Source: Ceratorhiza oryzae-sativae (taxonomy: Eukaryota > Basidiomycota > Agaricomycetes > Cantharellales > Ceratobasidiaceae). Taken from it: a stretch of DNA of 64,000 nt. Positions 22,260 through 32,880 of the stretch are shown here, piece by piece (position 1 is the first letter of the stretch; every line of letters begins with the position of its first letter). Where the stretch lies: the NCBI GenBank assembly GCA_030998015.1, contig JARWMV010000053.1, positions 39,890 through 103,889 on the forward strand, read 5' to 3'. A program made the position numbers and the translations under genes. The notes under the pieces were generated by a model that was not told where the DNA came from, did no database searches, and saw only the letters and a program-made list of their open reading frames with translations.

Positions 22260-22442
22260 AGTTTCTTTGTGTTCTCTTATGAATCACAGGAGTTAGCTGG
22301 TTTCTCATGTACTCAGCCCTTAGTATCTGTGTAGTATACTTATGTTTGCCACTAGTTAAGTTAAGAGCTTGCTTTATAATGTTGTGACCCTCTGGACACT
22401 TCCTTGCAAAGCACTTAAGTAGTGGCTGCATTGACAGTTTGA

Positions 22443-22935
22443 TGTTATGTGGTATGTATTGAGTGTTCTAGTTACAGTGTTTGCTATGGTCTATGGTGGT
22501 TGACTAGATAAAGCAAGCTGAGGCGTCCAGTCTTGCTTTATCCTTCTTATATACACCTGTGGCTGCGGTGGCTGTGGATGTATTATTTAAGCACAATCTG
22601 CAGTAGGTACAGGTTATATACAGTACTATGGGTTAGGTAATTGTTTATCTTAAGTTTGTGCAGCTCCAAATCTTATAGAGCTGTGCAAGGTCTGAGGGGT
22701 AAGCACTGAGGTCACATGATCCTGCTGTAAGCGCCAAGATCATGTGACAACTTGCTCCTCGCTCCAAGTAACAATGGAGAGAAATGCTGGAGCAAGTTCA
22801 GGGTAACCACCATAAGCACCAGTTAAGCACCAAGGTCACATGACCTTGTTTATGGCTTGTTCTGCTTAGAAAAAAATGCCATAAATCTGTAAAATATTCG
22901 GTTACTCTGTTATGTCCGTTTGACAGGTCATAACA
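22443..22935 (-). repeat. 5' LTR of gypsy-2
   Basis: A 493-bp unit with exact 7-bp terminal inverted repeats, TGTTATG ... CATAACA. It lies 183 bp upstream of the gag start. The right flank is GTAGG (22936-22940); the partner LTR is missing, so no duplication can be shown. It contains the inverted pair GTCACATGATC (22711-22721) and GATCATGTGAC (22738-22748) plus a further GTCACATGAC, probably enhancer-like. The spacer to gag (22260-22442) should hold the primer site. Confidence 0.7.
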
Positions 22936-23435
22936 GTAGGGCACCCTCCTCATCACTACTATAGCACTTGTCATCATCAGTTTCACATTATACACTAGCT
23001 AAGCTTGTTGTTCTTTCTGTACTTTTTCATAATGCCCAACTGTTCTGCATCCCCTTGCACCTTTGCATGTACCTTAAATATTTTCAATTCATAAACTCAT
23101 TTACATACGTTATTGAGAATACAATATGCAAACCATAGATGGAGTTGCCTGCTAGACCTGAGCAAGCTTGAATCATATATGCATTGGCATAATAAATTGC
23201 TTAACTCACTGTGGGTCTTGTACACCAGCCCCAATATTTGGATGTCTAGACGTCCTGCTCAAGATCTCATTTGCCTAATCAGTAATTGGCCTCAGCACTT
23301 CACACCTGGTCCCTGACCTATGGACTTGTTTCAGGTCCTTTTCATGCTTTTATTTATGACTGCCTTTGCCAGTGTTTGTTCACCACCCCTCCCTTCAACC
23401 TTTTTCAGCTTTCTGTCACTCTCACTGTGGTAACT
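22936..23435. other. Non-coding stretch upstream of the 23.4-kb gene
   Basis: About 500 bp, AT-rich, with pyrimidine-rich runs just before the ATG at 23436 (CCACCCCTCCCTTCAACC). It presumably is the promoter/leader of the adjacent dead gene. I see no other feature. Confidence 0.4.
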
Positions 23436-25736
23436 ATGCCAGAGAATGATTTTTCCCTCCTCAGGGAAGCGATAGCAGCTGAAGGTAAGCCTCACATTTG
23501 TTGCCATATGTTTGCCTTGACTTAACACTAACCACCCACCTGTCTAGCTGGCTTGGACATTCAAAAGTTGAACGGCAAGTGGGTGTTGAAGCGAGTCAAC
23601 AAAGCCATTACCAGCCTTGTGCCTACATGACCGATCAAGATTAAAGTTGATAAGAAGCCCCTGGGTGGACCTGGAAGGGGCGAGAAGTGGGGATATAATC
23701 TCCAAAATAAACTTGAACTGAGCGATGAGGATTACAGCTTGTTATATGTATGTATGTCTTCTCGTGCTGCGTTTCACTCAATCTAACATATTTTATTTGT
23801 AGGACAACCACAAGACTGTTATTAGGAGTACGTTTGGAATCAACAAGACCCAGCCCATCACAAAACAACCAAAAGGAGCTTTGAGAGATGCGATTGAAAC
23901 GGTATGTGACAAGAAATTATACTGTTTATTGTAGCTGTAACGCCCTCTCCAGATTTATACAATGCACCCCAAGTTGGAGGCATTCCGCAAGCTCAAGCAT
24001 TGGGCCCTGACCATGTTCTTCAATGTCATTCTTTGAAGAATGGCTAGTCAGTGGAAGAAGAAGTACGGTGACCCAATGAGGATCAAGGCTTGAAAGCAGA
24101 AAGCCACTGCTAAAAGCAAGCAAGATGGGAACCCAGTGCCTCCAAACCAGGCAGCAGCAGGGTGAAATGAGCACGAACAAGCCTGTGAAACCATCGATAT
24201 CAGCCTCCCCGAGGACAAGAGATTCAGTGACAACGACGGCAACAACGAGGACCCTCCCTTTGGCAGTGACAACAACAGTGAAGATGACGAGCCTCCCTTT
24301 GGCTGTCACGACTTGTCAATGTTGGATTCGACAAATGTTTGTATTAATCTAAATCAGTCAGTAGACATGTCCTGTGATCAAGATGCTGGTAAGTCTCAGT
24401 TTAGCTACGCATATATGCACTTAACAGTTGTTCGTATTAGGTGAGAATGACAACGATGACGATGGGGAGGCATTTGATATAAATCGAGCCACCAGCAAGC
24501 CACTGGTACTCCAGCAACAGAATATTCGAGCTTCTTCCGCTCGTGCCTCTGCTCCCCCAGCAACCCGCAAGCCCTCTTTCACATCTGCTCCTGAAGTTGA
24601 GGCCCATGCCCCCAAAGCTCTGCCAAGCTCATTTCCTCCCCCTTCACCTCCTCCTTTGCCTGCTCTTTCACCTGCTACCAATGCCATGCAAGCAGAAGCA
24701 ACTCGAGCTTTGGCACCTCCCAGCATGCTGTCTGCTAGCTCACAAGCTGCCAAGCCCCCTTTGCCTCTGACTGTCACTCCCACTCCTCTTGCAACAAAAC
24801 CCACATTGACTCCCGTGCCTGTCAAACCATTCACAATGTCTGCCAACGCTGGTGGCAGCATCATATGGCGTGGAGTTCCCATCCCAGCCAGTCTTTGGGC
24901 CCACTTTGTGTGCTTGCTAGGCGCCAACTCAATGGCAAAGTGGTCTGGGTGCCACCAATGTACCAGGATCTAGTCAACATCTGGTCTGTCAATCCTGACT
25001 ACAATCCTTCTACTGAGGCAAACCCTCTTTTCAAGTTGGACACCCCCGCTGGCCGTGATGGCTCTACCAACACTGCCCATGGCTCTTCCACCAACACAGC
25101 ACTCACTTCGGTCACTGTGCCAGCTACTGTGAAGTCTAAGGCAAAGCCCAAGCCCAAGCCAGTACCCGAGCCCAAGGCCGAATCCGAACCCCACCGCGAA
25201 TCTATGCCCGCTCCCAAGCCCAAATCCAATCCAGCTCCCACAAGCGACTGCGAGAGTAGCACCGACAAGGACACAACCAAAGGAAGCACCAAAGGCATGA
25301 AGGGCAAGAATGCTGGATCGAGGAAGTGTGTTGGAACGCAGGCGGCTGGAGTGAACAAGGCGGCTGGAGCAAGCAAGACAGCTGGAGTGAGCAAGATGGC
25401 CGGAACGAGCAAGGCAGGTGGAACGAACAAGGCAGCTCAAACAATCAAGGCAACGGTGGCTGGAGGGGACGATGCACCAACAACGGATGTTCAAGGTGGG
25501 AAGGGCAAGGCAACCACTGGCACTGGCAAGGGCAAGACCACTGTTGACACTGGCAAGGGCAAGGGCAAGGAGGTACCAGAAGGCAAGATTGCTGCCCCTA
25601 GCACAAGCAAGTGCACGCAGGTATGTGGATATTCCCGTACGTCACAGACGATCACTCACACATCCTATACATTCAGAAGAAGCCTACCAAAGAGCCCGCC
25701 ACACCTGCTCGTCGCTCCACTCGCAAGAGGACCTAG
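23436..25736 (+). pseudogene. Dead low-complexity gene (Pro/Ala-rich, Lys-Ala repeat tail), unrecognised
   Basis: The start MPENDFSLLREAIAAE is followed by an intron (23485-23548) and LDIQKLNGKWVLKRVNKAI. Later segments are rich in acidic residues (EDKRFSDNDGNNEDPPFG), then Pro/Ala/Ser, then a Lys-Pro region (KSKAKPKPKPVPEPKAE). The tail has six-residue repeats (GVNKAA, GASKTA, GVSKMA, GTSKAG, GTNKAA) and ends ARRSTRKRT (stop 25734-25736) after an intron. Four in-frame stops, all TGA (23628, 24034, 24091, 24163), and a frame change near 24917 break it; each TGA fits a decayed CGA. Introns remain recognisable. I know no function; the tail suggests nucleic-acid binding. Confidence 0.55.
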
Positions 25737-26562
25737 TTTGTCATGGGGTTGTGGTATCCATGCGATCTAGCTAGATATGGACACTTTTCTTTACTTGATT
25801 CCTCTCATGTCTTCCAATGCTGATGTTTTTTGTCTCTTGATGTTGATGTTACGCTTTCTCGATGCTTCATGTTATTATCTCCAAACAAATATAATAATTT
25901 ACACCGCATACACCTAACTATTATAGCAAATATGACAAGGACTCTTGAGGGTTCATGAGCGGGCAGCACAGAACCCCAAAATGAAACCCTCCGAAAGTCC
26001 AAACTGAGGATGGTTAAAAGTCCAAAATTGTGGACGCCTTCGAATCCCACAACCGTGGGTTTTTTTGACGTCCACACAGTGCGGACGTATACCAGTTCCA
26101 TTGGAGTTCATTTGAGTCCCAAAAAATGGACGTCTTTTTCACTATTGGACTTTATTTGATTACATCATCCTATTACAAGCCAATTTTGTACATATTGGAT
26201 ATGGATGTCGTAGACGTCCATTCAGAGCCGAATGGACGCGTCTGACATCCCGTGATTAGCTCTCAATAGAGTCCCCATGTGGGGACTTTGATGAGATCCA
26301 CGCGCTTTCTACAGTGGACTCACAGACTTGATATGCATATCGCAGGTTCGTGGCATGAGGGGCTGCAGATTGGGCGCACAAGTGCACCTTTGACCACTTG
26401 CACATGACTCGATTATCCAGCGTGGCTAGACAGACTGGTGTGTGGTCACCAAGGATGGTGAGTCGAAGGATGTGGTTATGCGAAATAGGTGAATCAGCGC
26501 TTAGCTTGCCGTTCTGCTCGGTTTCCTGGTTGCATCACCCTCTACTTGACTTGTGGTGGCCG
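25737..26562. other. Non-coding interval between dead gene and hAT element
   Basis: No plausible gene is visible. The words GGACGT and GACGTCC recur (about 26030-26240) together with GGACTTT/AAAGTCC, suggesting remnants of a small repeat. The last eight bases before the hAT (26555-26562, GGTGGCCG) are its target duplication. Confidence 0.4.
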
Positions 26563-28331
26563 TAGGGTGCGGACAGAATGGACTCATACCTTACCTGACC
26601 GCTGACAACCGGGTAAGAGACGCGTAAGTTACCGGCCCAGCACGCGACATACCTGTAAGAAACTGCTAGAATCGATTAGTAATCCATGCCCCCACTTCCG
26701 CCCAACTCCCGCCATGCTCCCCCCCCAACGTCGGCCCCCGCTGCTTGTAAATCAGCCATGTATAATTGTTCTGTCGGCTTCGTGAGCCTTCTTCGCCGGT
26801 GCTCGTCTTGTATATAAGTAGAGTAGCTAATGCACATACATGTTACAACCCAATCCTTGAGTGAATCACCCTTCCCCAGGCTACGGTCGTAAAGCTCAAA
26901 TGTGAGTTACTGTGTATCATTTCATTTGCGTGTATTGAATCAACTCTACTAGGACCACATCTAATCAGCCCGCGACATCTAAGAATTCGAACCAGTCATT
27001 GACTCGGAAAGAACATGCAACCACGCATAACCGAAAGCGGGCGCTATCATGGTCTGAGCCGAAGAGAGGTGAAGGTACACATACATGTCTTCATTTGAGT
27101 AGATTATGAGATGTATGCTAACGTTCTCCCTCGTTTAATAGGCTCTGACTCTTGATTACCACAACGCCGCAAAGCTGTGAAGGTGGCTGGCCCAGCGTTT
27201 GACGAAATACCGTCTGACATCGATCCTCGATGGGATGATGTCCCTGAGAAACCAGCGAAGCATGGCCCTTCCCCTGACCCGCTCGTACGCATGATCACTC
27301 GGCCCTGTTATCCGCACGGTCAAGAGCATACCACCAAGAACCAACACTTCCGGTGTATTGCTAGCTCCGTTTGTCAATGGGCTTGTGCTTCGTGAGATCG
27401 ACAACGGCGGTGGATCTATACGCATGCTGTTCATTGTCGAGCGCTTGCTCGCTGGCAACCGAAGCTTTTTGCGGCGGCAGAGAGGGCGCTTGCTAATATG
27501 GCACCAGGCGGCTTCCAGCCTTCAGATCAAGAGATTCCTCTTGCGCCCGATTTGAAACCTCAACTCATCACCAACGCTGCCCCTCACGCTACATCTTCGA
27601 ACCCCTTTTCCCAGTTCGATTTGACTGCACAAATGTCGCACTTCGCGCAAATCGATCATGAAATCGTCCGATTACTCTGCGATTCTGGCACTCCGGCCCA
27701 ACTGGTTGATCATCCAGGCTGGGGTCGGCTTTTACGACTAATGAATCCACAGCTCAACTATTCATCGCCCAGTTCTTCTCTTGTTCGAGAGAAGCTAATT
27801 CCTGCCGAAGCGCAACGAGCCGTGCTTCATATGCGCGAGTTCTTCAAGACACAACAGAATCTCAGCCTCTCCTTTGATGGCCTGAGCGCTGGGGAGCAGC
27901 CTGTATATACTATTCATGTTTGTACCGCTGATCGACGGATGTTTCTGTACTACGCCGATGTATTCTACGGGTCGCATAATAGTGACTATATTGTAGACCT
28001 GCTTTTAAAGGTAAGCATTCGTCTGTTTACACTGATGTTATTCCATACACTAACCGCTTACTTGCCAATTGGTAGATTATTGACGAACTTGGCATTCATT
28101 GTATTTCATCAATTGTCTCGGACGACACAAATGTGACCAAGAAAGCCAGACGTCTGGCAGCAACCCATTATCCAACAATTCTTAACCTTGCTGATCCTAT
28201 TCACAAGCTGAATTTATGCGTACAGGACATCTGTTTGGATCATCTTTGGACCTCGGTAAGGACATTTTGCATTTTAACTGTCATTCGTATAACTTAGATT
28301 AATGGTTTAGCTGCTCATACGACTACGCAAG

Positions 28332-28623
28332 TCTCACGCAGGGAGGTTACTCGTGGCTAAGATACAAATCGTACTTAGCTCAACTACGAAGGTAGAGAAC
28401 TGTATATACTGTACCTAAGATACAAATCGTACTACAGAGTACAGTGTGAATAGAATACATGAGAAAAGAAAGAAAATACGATACCTTAGCTCAACTACGA
28501 AGGTAGAGAACTAAGGAAGAAGAAAGGGGGTTCCCGCGAACTCGCGCATGATATCAGGGAGGGGGGATACGAAACAGAAACAAATATGCGCATACATACA
28601 TGCATATGATTGTAAATTCAACA
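28332..28623 (-). repeat. Copia 3' LTR
   Basis: 292 bp; on the minus strand it starts TGTTGAATTT and ends GCGTGAGA. It contains internal direct repeats (AGCTCAACTACGAAGGTAGA and GATACAAATCGTACT, each twice). It is the partner of 40492-40783. Confidence 0.93.
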
Positions 28624-28676
28624 CGCTCACTCAATCCTATGTGTGAATGTGTGGATAAAAGGAAAAGAAAAGAATT

Positions 28677-31451
28677 TCACGCCATTCCCATCGCAGACAC
28701 AAAGCGAGTAAACTTGAGGCGTCCTAGGGGCTTAGTAAGCGCATCCGCGAGCTGTTTCTCTGTAGGTATATATTGCAGGTCGAGTTCTTTCAGAGCGATC
28801 ACTTCGCGAATAAAATGATACTTGACGTGTATATGCTTCGTTGTCTGATGATTGATGGGATTCTTAGCTAGGGCCATAGCAGACTGGTTGTCCGAGAATA
28901 AGGGAGTAGCACCCTCAGAGAGAAAACCAAGTTCGGATAAAAATTGGCGAATCCATAAAAGTTCGCGTCCGGCACTAGCATCGGTGACATATTTGGCTTC
29001 GGTACTTGATAGAGAAATAGTCGGCTGCTTCTGGGATGAGTAAGCAATGGCGCCACCGGCATGTAAGAACACCCAGCCGGTAGTCGAATGGCTTGTATGC
29101 TTATCACCGGCATAATCAGTGTCGACATATCCAAGTAAATTTAAATTGCAAGAGTGATTATAAACAATTCCTAAGTCCATAGTACCTTTAAGATATTGTA
29201 GAACTCGCTTGCCAGAGTTCCAGTGTTCTTCGCTGGGATTCATCGCGTGTTGCGCAAGTATACCAGTAGCATATGTGATGTCGGGTCGGGTAGAAATCAT
29301 AGCATACATAAGAGACCTGATGAGCTGCTGGTAGCAGTTCCGATCAATCAATGGTGTTTCGAGCTTCGGTAAATTAGGTGATTCAGCCATCGGAGTTTCA
29401 CATGATTTGCAGTCAGACATATTGAAGCGAGCAAGAATATTGTTAATATATCGGCGCTGAGAGATCTTGAGTGTTCCAGCACTGCGATCGTGCTCAATTT
29501 CGATGTCTATGAACATTTTGGCCTCGCCTAGATTGATGATTTCTAGTGATTCAGCGATTTTAGCCTTAACCTTATTGAGGATTTCTGTAGACGATCCAGC
29601 GAGTAGCATATCGTCCACATGGCTAAGTATAATCGCTACTTTGTCACCATTGCATAGCCAGAATACAGAGTGATCCATATCACATTGTTTAAATCCTATA
29701 TCTTCGAGGATTTTCTTGAGACACATATAGAAGGCTCGCGCCGCCTGTTTGAGACTGTAAATCGCCTTGTTGAGCTTCCAGACAGATTCCAGGCCTTCAA
29801 CAAAGCCTGGAGGTTGCTCCATATAAATCTCCTTGTCGAGATCCCCATGTAAAAAGGCTGTTTTAACGTCAATTTGGAGAAGCTCAAGGTCTAGAGCAGC
29901 TACAATGCTTAAGAGTGTCTGTAAGGAATCGGCAGCAGCGATGGGTGATGAAATTTCGACAAAGTCGACTCCAGGGCGCTGAGAAAAGCCCTTTGCAACT
30001 AATCGAGCCTTGTAGCAAACGATCTCGCCATCAGCTCCACACTTGTAGTCGAATACCCATCAGCATTTAACAACATTTTCGTCGATAGGACGGCTCACGA
30101 GCGTCCATACTTTGTGCTGCTTGATCGATTTGAGCTCTTCTGTCATTGCTTCAAGCCACAGATTCGCGTCTGGGCAATGCATTGCTTCCTCGAATGTCTG
30201 AGGCGGCGATTCCATTATCGCAGTACATGCCTCCTTGTCTCCTAATCTGTCTATTTGCACTAAATCACCCACTTGCACTCCATATCGTACAGGTGCTCTC
30301 TGTTCGTGTGTAGATCGATGTGTTGGCGGTGGATCTGGCTGTAAAACAACTATTTCTTGGTCTTCAGACTCCGAGTCTGGGCTCTCAGATGGTAAGGCTT
30401 CTGGTTCATTGGGTATATGCATGGGTTCTGATGATTCAAGTGGTTTATCAGATGATTCAGGTGAGTGAATTTCTATCTGAATGGGTGGTAATTCATCCGA
30501 TTTACCCTCATTGTCATTGGTAGGACCCTCATCATGGTCCTCGATAACCACATGCTGCCGATTGTCCAGCCCTTCATCAAAGACTACGTCACATGAGGTG
30601 ATTATGCGACTGGTTCCATGCTGAGCAAGCACATGCACTTTCCTATTAGGGGCGAATCCAAGGTATATGCACTCGATTGAGCGTGCTTGGAGTTTCGTGT
30701 GCATATTATCAGGCACATGAGCCCAGGCCTTGCATCCAAACATACATAATCCCAATACATTTGGGATCTTGCCACTAAATGCCTTGCTCAGTGTTTGGCC
30801 ATCTAGGTGTTTCTTCAGCGTTATGTTCCATAGGTGAGCCGCATGTAAGATTGCGTAACCCCAATATTTCTCAGGTAAATGCATGTCGAATTGCATCGCA
30901 CACTGACAATCATTTAGGGTACGTATCGCTCGTTTGGCTACACTGTTGCTCGCCAATGAATCAGCCTCAGTCTTCTGATGCTGGATCCCCTCTGATCGCA
31001 GGAATGCCTCAAAGGCGTTCAAGCTATACTCGCCACTGCCATCTGTTTGTAAGTGTTTGATTCTATTGCCAGTAAGGTTTTCGATTGACGCCTTGAGGTC
31101 CTTGAATTGACCTGTGTAATTGCTCTTGTTCCACAATAAATGCACAAATATTTTGCAGGATTTATTGTCAATAGTAATGGCAAAATATCGGAATCCTCCA
31201 ATTGCTTGAATGGGTATGGGGCTGTGTAGATCACTGTGCATAAGCTTGAGTACCTCAGAGGTACGAGTTTGGGATGGTGGAAAGGGTGCGCATGTATGCT
31301 TCCCTTGGAGGCACAGGCTGCATTTCAACTTGGGAGGTGAGCGGTTTCCCACTATGTCCATCCCTTCAACTGCACCTTTCCTCACCATATCTAGCATGTA
31401 TTCGTAGTTTAGGTGACCAAATCAGCAGTGCCAGGTAGGTAGGTCTGCTCA
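28677..31451 (-). pseudogene. Copia integrase, reverse transcriptase and RNase H
   Basis: One long frame broken only by TGA codons. Integrase: zinc region (WHC-stop-FGHLNY; KCSLCLQGKHTC), Asp residues in LMHSDLHSPIP and HLQTDGSGEY, but SNSVAKRAIRTL where the family has NGVAERxNRTL, so the catalytic Glu is Lys (codon 30933-30935). RT: VDVKTAFLHGDL and the box LSHVDDMLLAGS. RNase H: GYVDTDYAGD, SSTEAKYV, SDNQSAMALA, and the end TKHIHVKYHFIRE, LADALTKPL. Stops at 31449-31451, 31422-31424 and 30060-30062 all lie at expected Arg positions and fit CGA to TGA. Confidence 0.92.
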
Positions 31452-32322
31452 CACAACTGTACTCATGGTATATGTGATGAATTCTTGGGCCTGTAAATTG
31501 CTATTGTTATTTTTGCTGTCTGGCTCTATGAAGGCTGTATGCGCAGTAGAATCGGTGTGTGTAATTTTCACTTGAACCTTGTAGAGTTGCCCTGACTGCT
31601 TTGCCCATCCTATTTTGTCACCTTGACTGTCCTGACTAATCATAATTGCGCCAATGCCTCTCTGGAACAGGACATTCATCCGCTTCTCGTTGAGTTGGGT
31701 CACTGACATCAGGCTCGTGTTTAGATCGGGTATGTGCAGCACTGAGTCCATGTATGTGTCAGTCTCATGGCCCTTGCGATTACAAAGTGTGACTAAGATT
31801 TGGCCAATGCCAACCACATATATCTTGGTTCTGTCACTGACTCGAACTGGGACCAGAGGCACAAGGGACTGGTAAGTCGAAAACCATTCATGCTGAGGGG
31901 TCATGTGACGAGATGCCCCTGAGTTGATCAGCCAATAGTGTGCAGCTGTCTCTTCATCAACTACAGGTAGCGCATATAGCGTTGGCATAACTGGTATGTC
32001 GTCCGTAGCTATGAATGTCGTTGCGATCTGCGCTGACTCAGCTTTCGGCTTCGTATCGCTGGACTTGTCCTTGTCCTTGTCTTTTCCTTTGCCCTTGTCC
32101 TTCAGTGACTGCCGCTTTTGGAACAGTCCTTGGACCTCTGCACCACCTCCTTTCGCCCAGCATTTAGCCCTCAGGTGTCTGGGCTTGCCACAATTGGAAC
32201 AGGTCTTAGGGCTCTGCCTGGACTGCTGTTCCTTGGCCTTCGATGTTGCAGCTTTGCCCTTGGCAATGCTCGTGAACATTGCAGTGAGTCCAAGACCCTT
32301 CTTGCAACGCTCTTCCTCAGCT
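31449..32322 (-). pseudogene. Copia gag C-terminus and protease
   Basis: It has the zinc knuckle CSNCGKPRHLRAKC (CX2CX4HX4C), a Lys/Asp-rich linker and the protease motif WLINSGASRHMT. Copia proteases have DSGA, so the catalytic Asp is replaced by Asn (codon 31923-31925); GAC to AAC after a C fits CpG to CpA. The upstream gag half lies at 39796-40487, beyond the nested insertions. Confidence 0.9.
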
Positions 32323-32489
32323 AATGCTGTCAGAGCTACGACCCAAAGGGATAACCCAAACGTCTAAGGGGACAATGGGAGACCTATAGGTGACAGTGCT
32401 GGAGGTCTAAGTTACAATGTCAAGGGGGAGACGTGCAACAAGGAGTAGGGGTGCAATAAGACACAAGGATATGGAAGTAGGTGCACTTG

Positions 32490-32868
32490 TGTTGACAACG
32501 ACAAGTCAGGCAACAAGAAAAATAGTAAGAAAGGAAAAAGAGAACTTGTATTCAATGAGAGGTCAAGTTCTTGAGGAGTCCTCTGTGAACTTGACCCAGT
32601 TTATATACATAGTACAAGCCACATCATAACAAACAAGCCCGTACAGTGAGTCACAACTGATAAGAGATAGAAGCAGTAGAAGCGACTGCAGAACTGTGGA
32701 ATTTCACATCAGAGTTGAAATACATCTCAATTACCAGTCTGGAACATTCCCTGAGTCACATGACACAGATATACCATAAAAGGCAAGTATGTTTTGAAGA
32801 TGATCTCATAAAATGTAGTAAATCGAGAAAATATTATAGAGTGGATATATGCATGTCAGTTTGTGACA
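32490..32868 (-). repeat. 3' LTR of gypsy-1 copy B
   Basis: 379 bp; on the minus strand it starts TGTCACAAACTGACATG and ends TTGTCAACA. It directly follows the polypurine tract, which fixes it as the 3' LTR. Confidence 0.93.
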
Positions 32869-32880
32869 CTTCCCCCCTTC
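32869..32880 (-). promoter_or_regulatory. Polypurine tract of gypsy-1 copy B
   Basis: Minus strand GAAGGGGGGAAG, immediately upstream of the 3' LTR. This is where plus-strand DNA synthesis would be primed during reverse transcription. Confidence 0.8.

Larger units (their letters stand above)
11930..22935 (-). mobile_element. Ty3/gypsy retrotransposon with chromodomain, family gypsy-2
   Basis: On the minus strand this reads LTR (22443-22935), gag, protease, RT, RNase H, integrase, chromodomain and then accessory ORFs. No second LTR is visible: the left end is cut where the gypsy-1 copy A LTR begins at 11929/11930. A 2.26-kb solo-LTR insertion (15225-17485) splits the integrase. Coding breaks are mostly TGA codons. 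RT and integrase clearly belong to the chromodomain-bearing Ty3/gypsy group. Whether all accessory ORFs belong to this element is inferred from position and from the pol-stop/ATG overlap at 14740-14743. Confidence 0.8.

Noticed and set aside
24421..25494. Long open frames on the minus strand opposite the Pro/Ala/Lys-rich gene
   Set aside because: They mirror the low-complexity, GC-biased sense strand; introns and composition support the plus strand only.
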